Assembly: GCA_025201375.1 (NCBI GenBank)
Contig: JAIWZP010000002.1
Location: 372,001-436,000 of the forward strand
DNA from: Gongronella butleri
Lineage: Eukaryota; Mucoromycota; Mucoromycetes; Mucorales; Cunninghamellaceae
Length of the DNA stretch: 64,000 nucleotides
Reading direction: 5' to 3'
In this document: positions 55,942 to 64,000 of the stretch, piece by piece
How positions within the stretch are numbered: the stretch's first letter is position 1
How the letters are laid out: each line of letters starts with the position of its first letter
Translations under genes and position numbers: made by a program
The notes under the pieces: model-generated
What the model was told of the DNA's origin: nothing
Database searches by the model: none
The model's input: only the letters and a program-made list of their open reading frames with translations

Positions 55942-56374
55942 TGGGGCAGGTACCCACTCGGGACCAAGTTCTTGGGGATTTTGCGCAGTGTGCGGCGGAT
56001 TTGGATGAGGCGGCTTGATGCCAACAAAAAGCAAGCAATGGCCTAATTAATAAAAAGGACAAAACGCGTCAAAAAATGTAAAAAAAAAAAAAAAAAAAAA
56101 TGAGCTAGAGCGCGACTCGGCACGTTGTTGCCATGAGCAACCAAAAGTGGCGCGCTGTTGAGAGAACAGACGGGCGGAAGCACGTTACCAGGGCGACGTA
56201 GCTAGCGCCAACGACGGCCAAGCTGCGGATATCAAAGCTTCCGGACGGTGCACGGTCCGAAAGCGATTGAAAGATGATATCAATGGCAGATAGGCCGACG
56301 CATGCGGCCGTCAGGAGGATCAGAAAAAAGAGCGACGCTGTGTATAGGTGCCGAGTGAATCGTGAGGAGGCCAT
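54956..56374 (-). CDS. DLT1: DLT1-like (defect at low temperature) membrane protein
   Basis: Four exons (56374-56189, 56042-55941, 55838-55670, 55560-54956) give 353 residues. Two membrane segments lie near residues 13-32 (ASLFFLILLTAACVGLSAID) and 50-70 (AVVGASYVALAIACFLLASS), the second created by splicing. The conserved part is IRRTLRKIPKNLVP, then DVGWAKPGSGTFEGVNFKQA and SFLPVRNYMEVLMQHDVI, matching the order I know from fungal DLT1. Yeast mutants grow poorly in the cold; the molecular role is not established. The last 130 residues are His/Gln/Ser-rich and probably disordered. Intron 2 contains a T27-29 tract. The start lies 158 bp from the divergent RTG2-like gene. Confidence 0.78.
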
Positions 56375-56532
56375 AACAAGGAAGAAAAAGGCGATGAATT
56401 GTTTGGTGGTGTCCCAATTGGGCTTTGAATGCCCATTTTTGGGGAGGTCGCTGACCTGACCCCGACGATCCCCTTGATTTTTTTTCTCTTCCTCTTCTAT
56501 TTTACTTCTTTTTTTCTTTCTTTCTTTATCCA
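56375..56532. promoter_or_regulatory. Compact bidirectional promoter of DLT1 and RTG2-like genes
   Basis: Only 158 bp separate the two divergent start codons. The right 70 bp are pyrimidine-rich (TTTTTTTCTCTTCCTCTTCT). No TATA box is visible. Confidence 0.5.
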
Positions 56533-58503
56533 ATGACGACCGACGGTGGCCCGCTTGCTATTGTGGATATGGGGTCCAATGGGATCCGATTTGGCATTGC
56601 GGACGAGCTGCAGCGCCATTTGCCTGTGACGTATGAAGAGCGAGTGGCCATCTCGCTTCTGGAGGCGCAAGGCGACGCCAAGTTGATCCCGGACGACACC
56701 ATTGACCAAGTGGTTAGCGCGTTCCAGCGGTTCAAGGCGCTGTGCGACCAGGCCAATGTGCCGACCACGAGCATCCATGTCGTTGCCACCGAGGCCACGC
56801 GCGTGGCCGCCAATGCCGACGTGTTTATGGATCGCTTGTTTGCTGCCACGGGCTGGCACGTGCGCCTCCTTTCTAAGCAAGAGGAGGCACTCATCAGCGC
56901 ATCCGGTGTCGTTGGTAAGCCCACATTTTCTGTCTCTCCCTTTTCTTCTTTTGATAAAAAAAGGAGGCCGCATTGGATGATTTTCTCATGTTTTTCATTT
57001 TTTTTTCATTCAATTTTTTTTTTTTTTTTTTTACTCACTCCAGGCTCGTGCTACCAAGTGCAAGGTCTCACGTCCGACTGCGGCGGCGGGTCTGTCGAGT
57101 TGAGCTACGTGCTGACGGGGGCCAATCACGAAGTGGAGGTAGCGCCGACGCCGATTTCGCTTCCTTTTGGGTCTGTTGTGATGAAACGACGACTGGACGC
57201 GTGTGGCGACGACGAAGACGCGCTTGCGGCTTTGTACGACGAATTGGTGGCAGGATTCAAAGACGCGCTCGCCCAAGTTTCGCCACCTGAGCAGCTCAAA
57301 CACGAGACTGGCAGCAAACATAGCAGTGGCTTTGATCTGTACATGAGCGGTGGCAGCTTCCGTGCGCTTGGCTACCTTTCAATGGCGAAGAAAAAGTCCA
57401 AGATCAAGTCGCAATACCCATTGCCGATGATCAATGGCTACAGTATGTCTGGCAAGGCGCTTTTCAAGCTTGCCCACAAATACAAGACCGGCGATCCTGC
57501 AGATATCAAGGGGTTCCGGATCTCCAAGCGACGTGCGAGCATGATGCCTGCCGTGTGCTTTTTGGTCACGGCCTTGCTGGACGTGGTGCCTATTCGGCGT
57601 GTTCATTTTAGCGAAGGCGGTGTGCGCCAGGGTTATTGCTATCAGCAATTGTCGCGTGACGAGCGCGCCAAGGACCCGCTTTTGTGTGCAGCGTCTGCGC
57701 TGGCGAGACGGTTGCAGCACGGGTCGTGTGGGCAGCCATCGGCCCACGAGGTGATGGTGGGCCTGATGCGGCAATCGCTGCCTTCCGTGTACTTTCGCAC
57801 GGACCATCCATTGCAGCTTCATCGCCTGGTGCCCGCAGCGGTCACACTCGCCCAGCTGACGTCGGCGTATCCCAAGGAATCGCGCGCCGTCGTTGCCTTT
57901 CATTTACCCTTGGCCAGTGGCCCCTTGGCCAATGCGCCGGGCCTCACACACCGCGATCGCGCCATCCTGTCGCTCATCCTCGCGTACGCCCAGGGCGGTG
58001 CCGTCCACGACCCGCTGCTGTATTCCATCCAGTGCGTCGCAGGCAAAAAGGGCTTGGCCATGGCAAAATACTTGGGCCATTTGCTCGAATTGATCTTTAT
58101 CGTGTCACCGCTCAATCCCGGCATCGGCCTCATCGACACTGGCGTCGCGTTCGTCGCCCAGGACATGTCCGCCGCCGCCATGCGTGACGCGTCCCTGTAT
58201 CGCAGCATGAGCGTCAGCAGCCTGTCTATGGAATCCGAAGAAAACGACGACAATGACGAAACTGACCGCCAGCATGACTGGACGGACCAGCAGGACGACG
58301 ACACAGACATCGACATGTACCCGCCGGTCAAGCTCGCCATTCACATGCCGCCGCCGGCCAGCCACCCTCTTCTCAACAGCCCCGTCATCGCCTCTCTTTT
58401 TGAAAACCTCAATGGCAAAATCAATCGCTCAAAGCAGGATGCCGTTGCCATCAAGCGCGATCCCTCGCTCTTTTCCGTCTCCATCGTCCCCAAGTTTGCA
58501 TAA
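56533..58503 (+). CDS. RTG2: Ppx/GppA-family phosphatase, RTG2-like retrograde regulator
   Basis: Two exons (56533-56914, 57044-58503) give 613 residues. The actin-like ATPase fold is marked by AIVDMGSNGIRFGIAD (phosphate 1), VATEATRVAANADVFMDRLF and SDCGGGSVELSYVLTG (phosphate 2), the last beginning just after the intron. MSGGSFRALGYL follows, and a C-terminal helical extension of about 250 residues matches the Rtg2 length. In yeast Rtg2 relays mitochondrial dysfunction to the nucleus and regulates Rtg1/Rtg3; the family also includes exopolyphosphatases and pppGpp hydrolases. An acidic linker (NDETDRQHDWTDQQDDDTDI) lies near residue 530-560. Fungal length and architecture favour RTG2 over a plain exopolyphosphatase. 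Confidence 0.85.
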   Translation: MTTDGGPLAIVDMGSNGIRFGIADELQRHLPVTYEERVAISLLEAQGDAKLIPDDTIDQVVSAFQRFKALCDQANVPTTSIHVVATEATRVAANADVFMDRLFAATGWHVRLLSKQEEALISASGVVGKPTFSVSPFSSFDKKRRPHWMIFSCFSFFFHSIFFFFFLLTPGSCYQVQGLTSDCGGGSVELSYVLTGANHEVEVAPTPISLPFGSVVMKRRLDACGDDEDALAALYDELVAGFKDALAQVSPPEQLKHETGSKHSSGFDLYMSGGSFRALGYLSMAKKKSKIKSQYPLPMINGYSMSGKALFKLAHKYKTGDPADIKGFRISKRRASMMPAVCFLVTALLDVVPIRRVHFSEGGVRQGYCYQQLSRDERAKDPLLCAASALARRLQHGSCGQPSAHEVMVGLMRQSLPSVYFRTDHPLQLHRLVPAAVTLAQLTSAYPKESRAVVAFHLPLASGPLANAPGLTHRDRAILSLILAYAQGGAVHDPLLYSIQCVAGKKGLAMAKYLGHLLELIFIVSPLNPGIGLIDTGVAFVAQDMSAAAMRDASLYRSMSVSSLSMESEENDDNDETDRQHDWTDQQDDDTDIDMYPPVKLAIHMPPPASHPLLNSPVIASLFENLNGKINRSKQDAVAIKRDPSLFSVSIVPKFA

Positions 58504-60155
58504 AATAAAAGGGCTCACAATGCCCACCTTTTTTTTTTTTATCCATCATCCGCCCGTTTTCTTTTACGTATCGTATTTAATCCATTGTATGTGAAAGGTA
58601 TAGGCTGCGAATTCAAACTTTGTGTTGTACTTGAGTGATCATCAGGGGCAAACCTGTTCCAAATGTTGCTTAGAGATCGGATCACTGGAGCGTCAAAGAT
58701 CGCGACATTGGTGATATTTCGACATTTTGATTGTATGGCTCATGATCGTTTGAACCGATGAGCGAGTATCTCACATTTGCAGATGTTTTAGCCTGATGTT
58801 TATCGCATGAAGATGCATAAAAAAGTGGTGTTCGCTTTGGTTGTTGTCGAGAACATCGTCTTTGGCGCTTTTTTGTTGTATTTTGGTCGATGATCGTGAA
58901 ATTCACGACTTTTTACGGAGTTATGTCTTTCAGTTGATGCGCTGAACTTTTCTCTTTCAAATTAGCCTACACTTGGAAGATTGTTTCCAATATTTAGTGC
59001 GCAATGGCCATTTTCGAAAATCGTGGATTTTCCAAGGGGCAGAATCGATCCTGGGAAAACCGAGAAATTTAGGTCGCCAGATCGCCACGCCACTCAATCG
59101 CAAGGTACTATGTCTCTCGTTGACTGGTAGAAATGAAATAAAACCAGGTGTTCATTGGAAGGTTTCGGCGTAAAACGCGTTTGAAGGTTTATTTTCGACC
59201 CATGGCCAAGTCGACGAAAAATACAAGTACCTCCAAGAAACACACATTATCAGAAAAAGCCTGGCTTGCTGCGTACGTGGACATTGATGATCTATGAAAA
59301 AGACGAGCTCTAGCTATTTTGTATATGACGCCAAGTTTGGCTGTGAATGTTCGACGCGTGATAAAGCGCGTCAAACGTCCATTTCCACGCGCCTGTTCTT
59401 AATCAATCCGAGCTAACCGGCGTGTCTCTTGCTAGTGGACGCGTCAGCGCGCCTCTTTGATCGCGTTTTTCCCGCGCAATTCGCTGTTGAAATTTTAGCC
59501 AAAATCTGCGATTGTTCGTCAAAGAGCAGTTGGATGGTGCTCTTTTTTGTCATTTTCGTGGTTTCTCTAGGCGATGCATATTGTGTGTGCGTTTGGCGCA
59601 AATCTGTGGACCCATTTTTTCAATTTTGGATTTGGGCGCTTGCCACAACTAAATTTTGACTTTGTTGTGACATGCCTCCATGTCAATTCATTGAAGCTGG
59701 CAAGGCCCCACTAGGGATAAATAGCCTGAAACTTCACGTTTGGACGCGTGCTGGGTGTCCTCTCAATTACTGATTGGGATCAAAATGTCTAATTTCTGTA
59801 AAATTGACGTTTTTGCTTCATGCCCACGCTCGTTTGAGCCGGTGTGCTTTACACTTTGTAACTATAAATTCACACGTTGGTTCATTACGTGAATTTCAGT
59901 AAAAATGAACGATTGATCTGGTGGATGTCGATGAAATCGACAAAAACGTGGTTTAGGGTCGATTTCTGCCAAAAAGTACGGCTTATCCTGTTTGATTTGG
60001 GCACGGCGCCAATTTCTGGGGCTGCTGCGGCGGAGATGCCCCACCTCATGCAAAAAAAAAAAAAGTGCTTGAGCGGGGCACTTTTTCAAGCCTCTTTTCC
60101 TTTTTTTTTTTTTTAGTCCCTCTTTTCCGACACCTTTTTTTTTCAACTGGTTGCC
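58504..60155. other. Gene-free interval with repeat A
   Basis: About 1.65 kb without a supportable gene. It carries repeat A copy A1 (59,000-59,670), many GCGTCAAA-type motifs (59,368-59,378 and others), and a T13 tract before the SET-domain gene. Confidence 0.55.
59000..59670 (+). repeat. Dispersed repeat family A, copy A1
   Basis: The fullest copy with A2, co-linear with 22,380-23,050 and, inverted, with 8410-8910. It includes TTCGACGCGTGATAAAGCGC, GCGTTTTTCCCGCGCAATTC and CTTGCCACAACTAAATTTTG. No long open frame or flanking direct repeat is obvious. Confidence 0.75.
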
Positions 60156-62475
60156 ATGACGACTTGTGATCAGGCTGTGTCCACGTTTGTACAGTGGATA
60201 AAGGAGCAAGGCGGCACGCTGAACAAGGTGACGCTTGCGCAAGGTAAAGAAAAGCAAGCCGAGGCGAAAACGTTTGCGTGACGGGCCGTTTTTGTTGCTC
60301 ACGTTTTTTTTCACCTTTTTTTCGCTCTCTGGACGCGGTATGCTAGGCGAGCTTGGCCAGGGCGGGTTTGCGAGCGAGGCGATTTCTGCGGACGAGGTGT
60401 TTGCATCGATTCCGTTTGATGTGGTGATTACGGAGCGTGTTGCGCGTGCTAGATACCCCCAATTGAACGCGTACTCGGCGCGTGTGGTGCTTGCGTGGTA
60501 TGTTGCGCGCGAGAAGGCGCTTGGCGCGGCGTCGGTGCACGCGGCATACCTGGCGACGCTGCCGGACCACATCAAAACGCCGTATTTCTTTGATGCGTCG
60601 GAACTTGTGTACTTGAACCACACGAATCTCGGCACCGCCGTGCGCGAGCGCGCGCCGGGCATCCGCAGCGACTATGACGGCGCTTTAAGATTGGTGGACG
60701 AAGCAGATCGCGTCGAATGGTAGGAAAATGGGCCGCGATTTTTCTTTTTTTTTTTTTTTTTTTTTTTTTGCATTGCGCTGCTTTTGGACACCCACTGAAA
60801 TGACACCCCTTTTCTTCATCATCATCATAAAAAAAAAAAAGGGAGCAATACCTGTGGGCGTTTTGCATGCTGTCATCGCGGTCATTTCCATACACATTGA
60901 TGGACCCTGATTACGACGGTCCCTCAACCGAGATCATGCTGCCTCTGCTGGACGTGTTCAACCACAAGCCTGCAACCAAGATCACGTGGTCGCGGCAGGG
61001 TACGATTGCGGACGGCGGTCGCATTGCGTTTGTCGCAGGCGATCCGATCCAACAAGGCGAACAGGTGTTCAACAATTATGGTCCAAAGGTAAATTTCTCA
61101 CGTCATGCTTTCTCCCTTTTTTTTTTTTTGTTCTCAGCGCAGCCACTGACATACCTCTTTTTTTTTTTTCTTTTGCCAAAAGTCGAATGAAGAGCGTAAG
61201 GATGCTTGACACTGGGGGGGGACAAAAAGCGGATGGACCTTGTTTTAATTCTTTTTTTTTTTAAAAAAAAAGTGCTCCTTGGGTATGGGTTTTGTTTGCC
61301 TGGCAATGAGCACGATTACATCTCGCTCAAGCCCAATATCAGCCGTGACCCGAATGGCGCGTTAAAGCAGCAGATCCTTGCACGATGCGGCGTTTCATCG
61401 GGGAACGCGGACCCATTAGTGCATTATATCCACCGGGATCACCTGCCTGAGCCATTTCTCAAGTCGATGCGCGTGTTTGTGATGAACGAGGCGGAATTGG
61501 AGCAGTATGCGGCGTGCGCGGACGCGTCGCAGCTGGATTGGATTAGTTTCCGCAACGAGCTTGCCATGCTCATGGTCACGATGTCATTGCTGCAAGCGCG
61601 CATCTACGACCTGCACAAAGAGATGCTGCCGCGCGACAATCTTACGCAAACACAGCAATATGCCCTGATGTACCGCGATGGTAAGGCAAAAAAAAAAAAA
61701 AAAGGTGGAAAAAACGAAGCCAATGGATACGTTGGAGCGTGTTGTATAAATGATTTTTGCTGAGTTGTTTGCCATTCCGTCCATTTTTGACCAACAGGAC
61801 AGCGCGATTTATATTATGGGGCCAAGGACATGCTGGATGCGCGCAAGCAACAAGTGATTTATGCGCTCAAGCAGGTGCTAGACGGCGGTGAGGTGCCGCT
61901 CTACAGCGGTGGTGTGCCACCCTTGGACGTGCGGCCGCCCGCGCTCACTGACAATCCGCCATTCACGGCGCTTGAATCGGCGGTGATGACGGTGCCGTCG
62001 CTTTTGCAGCGCGACGTGCCGTTCAAGGCATTTATCGATCTTGTGTTTGAGAATATCGAGGAAGAGATCGACGTGGTGATAATGCTGTGCCTCATGCGGC
62101 AATTGACGGTGCAGAGCGCGCCATGGGCCACGTTTTTACAACCGCTGCGTGCGCAATGGACGTAAGCAAAGCGGTTTTTTTTGTGTTTTTTGTTGTTTTT
62201 GTGTTTTTGTATTTTTTTGAAATCTGCCCCACGAGGAGGCTGTAACGCATGGATTTACCATTTTTAGGATGGAGCACGCTGACGAGGAAACAGTGCAAGA
62301 TCTTCAGGAGCTATACGACGGTCTGTTCCCGCAGTCGTTTGCGCACATGAATGGCGTGGCGACAGACGTCTTTACGCTCGAGAACCTGGTGTGGGCGAGC
62401 GACATGATCCGATGCCATGCCGTGGAATCATCGAGTTTGGACGAATGGCCCAGTCTGCTGCTTGTCTTTTTGTGA
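60156..62475 (+). CDS. SET-domain protein lysine methyltransferase (RuBisCO-LSMT/SETD6 class)
   Basis: Seven exons (60156-60243, 60347-60719, 60842-61088, 61183-61195, 61273-61680, 61798-62161, 62268-62475) give 566 residues. LPLLDVFNHKPATKITW has the conserved N-H of the SAM site, and NYGPKSNEELLLGYGFCLPG is the C-terminal SET signature, rebuilt only by including a 13-nt exon. A helical substrate-binding domain follows, as in yeast Rkm1-4 and SETD3/SETD6, which methylate ribosomal or other non-histone proteins. The target here is unknown. Intron 4 ends in T11A9 immediately before the acceptor G, and intron 2 in A12G. It is co-directional with the lipid-transfer gene that follows. Confidence 0.88.
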
Positions 62476-62844
62476 AACGAGGAAAATTGCGTAGCAGCGG
62501 GGAGTGTAATTGTTGGAAAAGGAGGAGAAAAGGGAATATAAAAAAGCGGGGTCGGATGTACCTTTTTTTTTTCTTCTTGCTCTTTTGCTCTTTTTACCAC
62601 TGTTTTGTCGCTTGTCGTCGTTTTTCCCCCCGTGCCTTTTTTTTTCGTTTTACCCCACGGTCTCTCGTTCCTCTTTTTTTTTTTTTTCTCTTTCCTCGTC
62701 CTCGTCACGACGCTGGCTCGGTAAAAGATAGCGTTACAATAATGGTATGCCTGCTCATGCCCTTGTTTTATTTTCTTTTTGGACACTTTTTTTTTTTGCC
62801 TTTTTTTTTTACGGGTTTTAGACGATTTCTCGGAGGGAATTACG
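62476..62844. promoter_or_regulatory. Spacer between SET-domain and lipid-transfer genes
   Basis: A 369-bp spacer dominated by T-runs and CT-rich tracts (62,560-62,700, 62,785-62,812). No other feature is seen. Confidence 0.35.
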
Positions 62845-64000
62845 ATGACGCTCAGTGTGTATGATTATATTGTTGTGGTTGTTGTACTTTTAGTCGGACG
62901 TATGCTTCTGCACTGGGTTATTGGGCTTTGTTTCCAGCTTCGTTTTGGGCGTTTTGGGTTCTTTTCCATCTCGGACATACAATACCGTCAGCGGACCAAG
63001 GCGGGGGCGGACGCGCTTGTTGTGTCGATCGGAACAATCAAGGTGCGCGTCAAGCGGCCTGCGTCTTCGCTGTCGTCTGCGTGGATCACGGTGCATTTGG
63101 ACCATGTGACGGTGGATGTGCCTTCCATGGCCGCCTGGCGTGCCAAGCAGCAAGCGCAACAGGAGCAAAAGCAGCAGGCATTGACGCGACGCGTGTCGTC
63201 TCGGCTGCATGATGCGCTTCCTCAGCTGCCATGGTGGTATTCGCTTTCCATTGTGAAACACGTCATTAAGCTCTCGTCGGCGTTGCCTGCACAGCTGCTC
63301 ATGGCCGGCTTGGCGAATTACGTAGATTTACAGGCGACATCGTTGCGATTTGCCATTGAAGGCACCGCAATGTTCCAAATGCACGACGCGTCGTTGTCAT
63401 CGATCCTGTTTGCCGCGGTCCATGCGCCCGACACCCCCATTGCCGTCGACGAACCTTTATTATCGCCCTTTTCACTCAATGCCAACCACGAGAGGCATTC
63501 ACTCAAGCGCGCGCAGCATCTGTTCAAGGAGAAATTCTTTGAAATCATCGTTGCCATGGGCCCCATCACCATTGGGCCTCACGCCTTGCGTTTCCCACAA
63601 GGTGGCCGCATCGCCATCTCGTGCCACTTGTCTGCCGGCTGTGTCACACTCAAAGACGTCGATGTCTCGGTCCAAATCGACGATATTGATCTTCACATTG
63701 ACAAGATCAAGGCCCTTGTCGCCTCGTTGCCTACGTTTAAAAAACCTCCCGCTCCTTCGCCCACCCCACGACTAAAAGCCACTTCAACCAAAAGGTCGCA
63801 GCAGCTCGTACGCCTCATCCGCTCGCTGGGCATCACCACATCGCGCATCCACGTCTACCAGGACATCCGAAACGTCACTTTTGGCCTTGCCGTCGACCTT
63901 TTGCACGCCAATGTCACGCTGGATCACGGGGTAAAGCCTGGAAAAGAGGGATGAATGGATGCGAGAGGGGGGGAAATGGAGGAAATGGAAGAAAAATGGA
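62845..64000 (+). CDS. N-terminal exon of a giant bridge-like lipid-transfer protein (Fmp27/Hobbit-like)
   Basis: Partial: exon 1 runs 62845-63930 (362 codons) to a GTAAAG donor, and the intron leaves the window. An N-terminal membrane anchor (residues 9-30: VVVVVLLVGRMLLHWVIGLC) is followed by beta-rich sequence with the phrase order FFSISDIQYRQ, VSIGTIKVRVKRP and SAWITVHLDHVTVDV. This is the repeating-beta-groove beginning seen in Fmp27/Hobbit/SABRE (BLTP2) and, more distantly, Csf1 (BLTP1). Such proteins form long hydrophobic channels that move phospholipids at ER contact sites. Which of the two families applies cannot be fixed from this piece; the Fmp27-type start looks closer. The upstream in-frame ATG at 62779 would add only low-complexity Phe-rich residues. 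Confidence 0.55.

Overview
This is a eukaryotic, almost certainly fungal, nuclear window. The genes are broken by many short GT-AG introns (about 60-150 nt), nearly all with long T homopolymers, and include fungal-type families: URC1 of the uracil catabolic pathway, DLT1, RTG2-like Ppx/GppA, a bZIP protein with a DUF3425 tail, FAR11/STRIP and a UPF0643-like protein. The starch-synthase-like membrane glycosyltransferase and the STRA6-like receptor suggest an early-diverging (Mucoromycota-type) filamentous fungus; that placement is inference. Splice sites were read by eye and checked by phase and by conserved motifs across junctions.

Layout. 1-273: last exon of an unknown gene. 498-8057: TTC7/YPP1 (+), GINS subunit PSF2 (-), membrane glycosyltransferase (+). 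8058-10537: non-coding, with an inverted copy of dispersed repeat A. 10538-19508: bZIP factor (-), secreted multicopper oxidase (+), NEDD8/RUB1 (-), an orphan gene (-). 19977-23938: largely gene-free, with repeats A and B and one possible 47-residue reading frame. 23939-31894: succinate dehydrogenase flavoprotein (-), ribosomal protein eL20 (+), UPF0643-like protein (+), cytosolic phospholipase A2 (+). 31895-34919: gene-free, with repeats B and C and dense short palindromic motifs. 34920-53602: a gene-dense block holding URC1 (-), uracil phosphoribosyltransferase (+), a STRA6-like multipass protein (+), SEC24 (+), FAR11/STRIP (+) and a GPCR (+). 53603-54955: gene-free, with repeat C. 54956-58503: DLT1 (-) and RTG2-like (+), diverging from a 158-bp spacer. 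58504-60155: gene-free, with repeat A. 60156-end: SET-domain methyltransferase (+) and the first exon of a giant bridge-like lipid-transfer protein (+).

Most genes are unrelated housekeeping functions. The clear functional pairing is URC1 with a uracil phosphoribosyltransferase, transcribed divergently, the first two enzymatic activities of the URC pathway. The most interesting non-genic signals are three families of old, diverged dispersed repeats confined to the gene-free stretches; introns whose acceptor AG directly follows a T-run/A-run that could fold into a hairpin; several exons of 9-18 nt; and a GC-AG intron in the oxidase fixed by its copper-binding motif.
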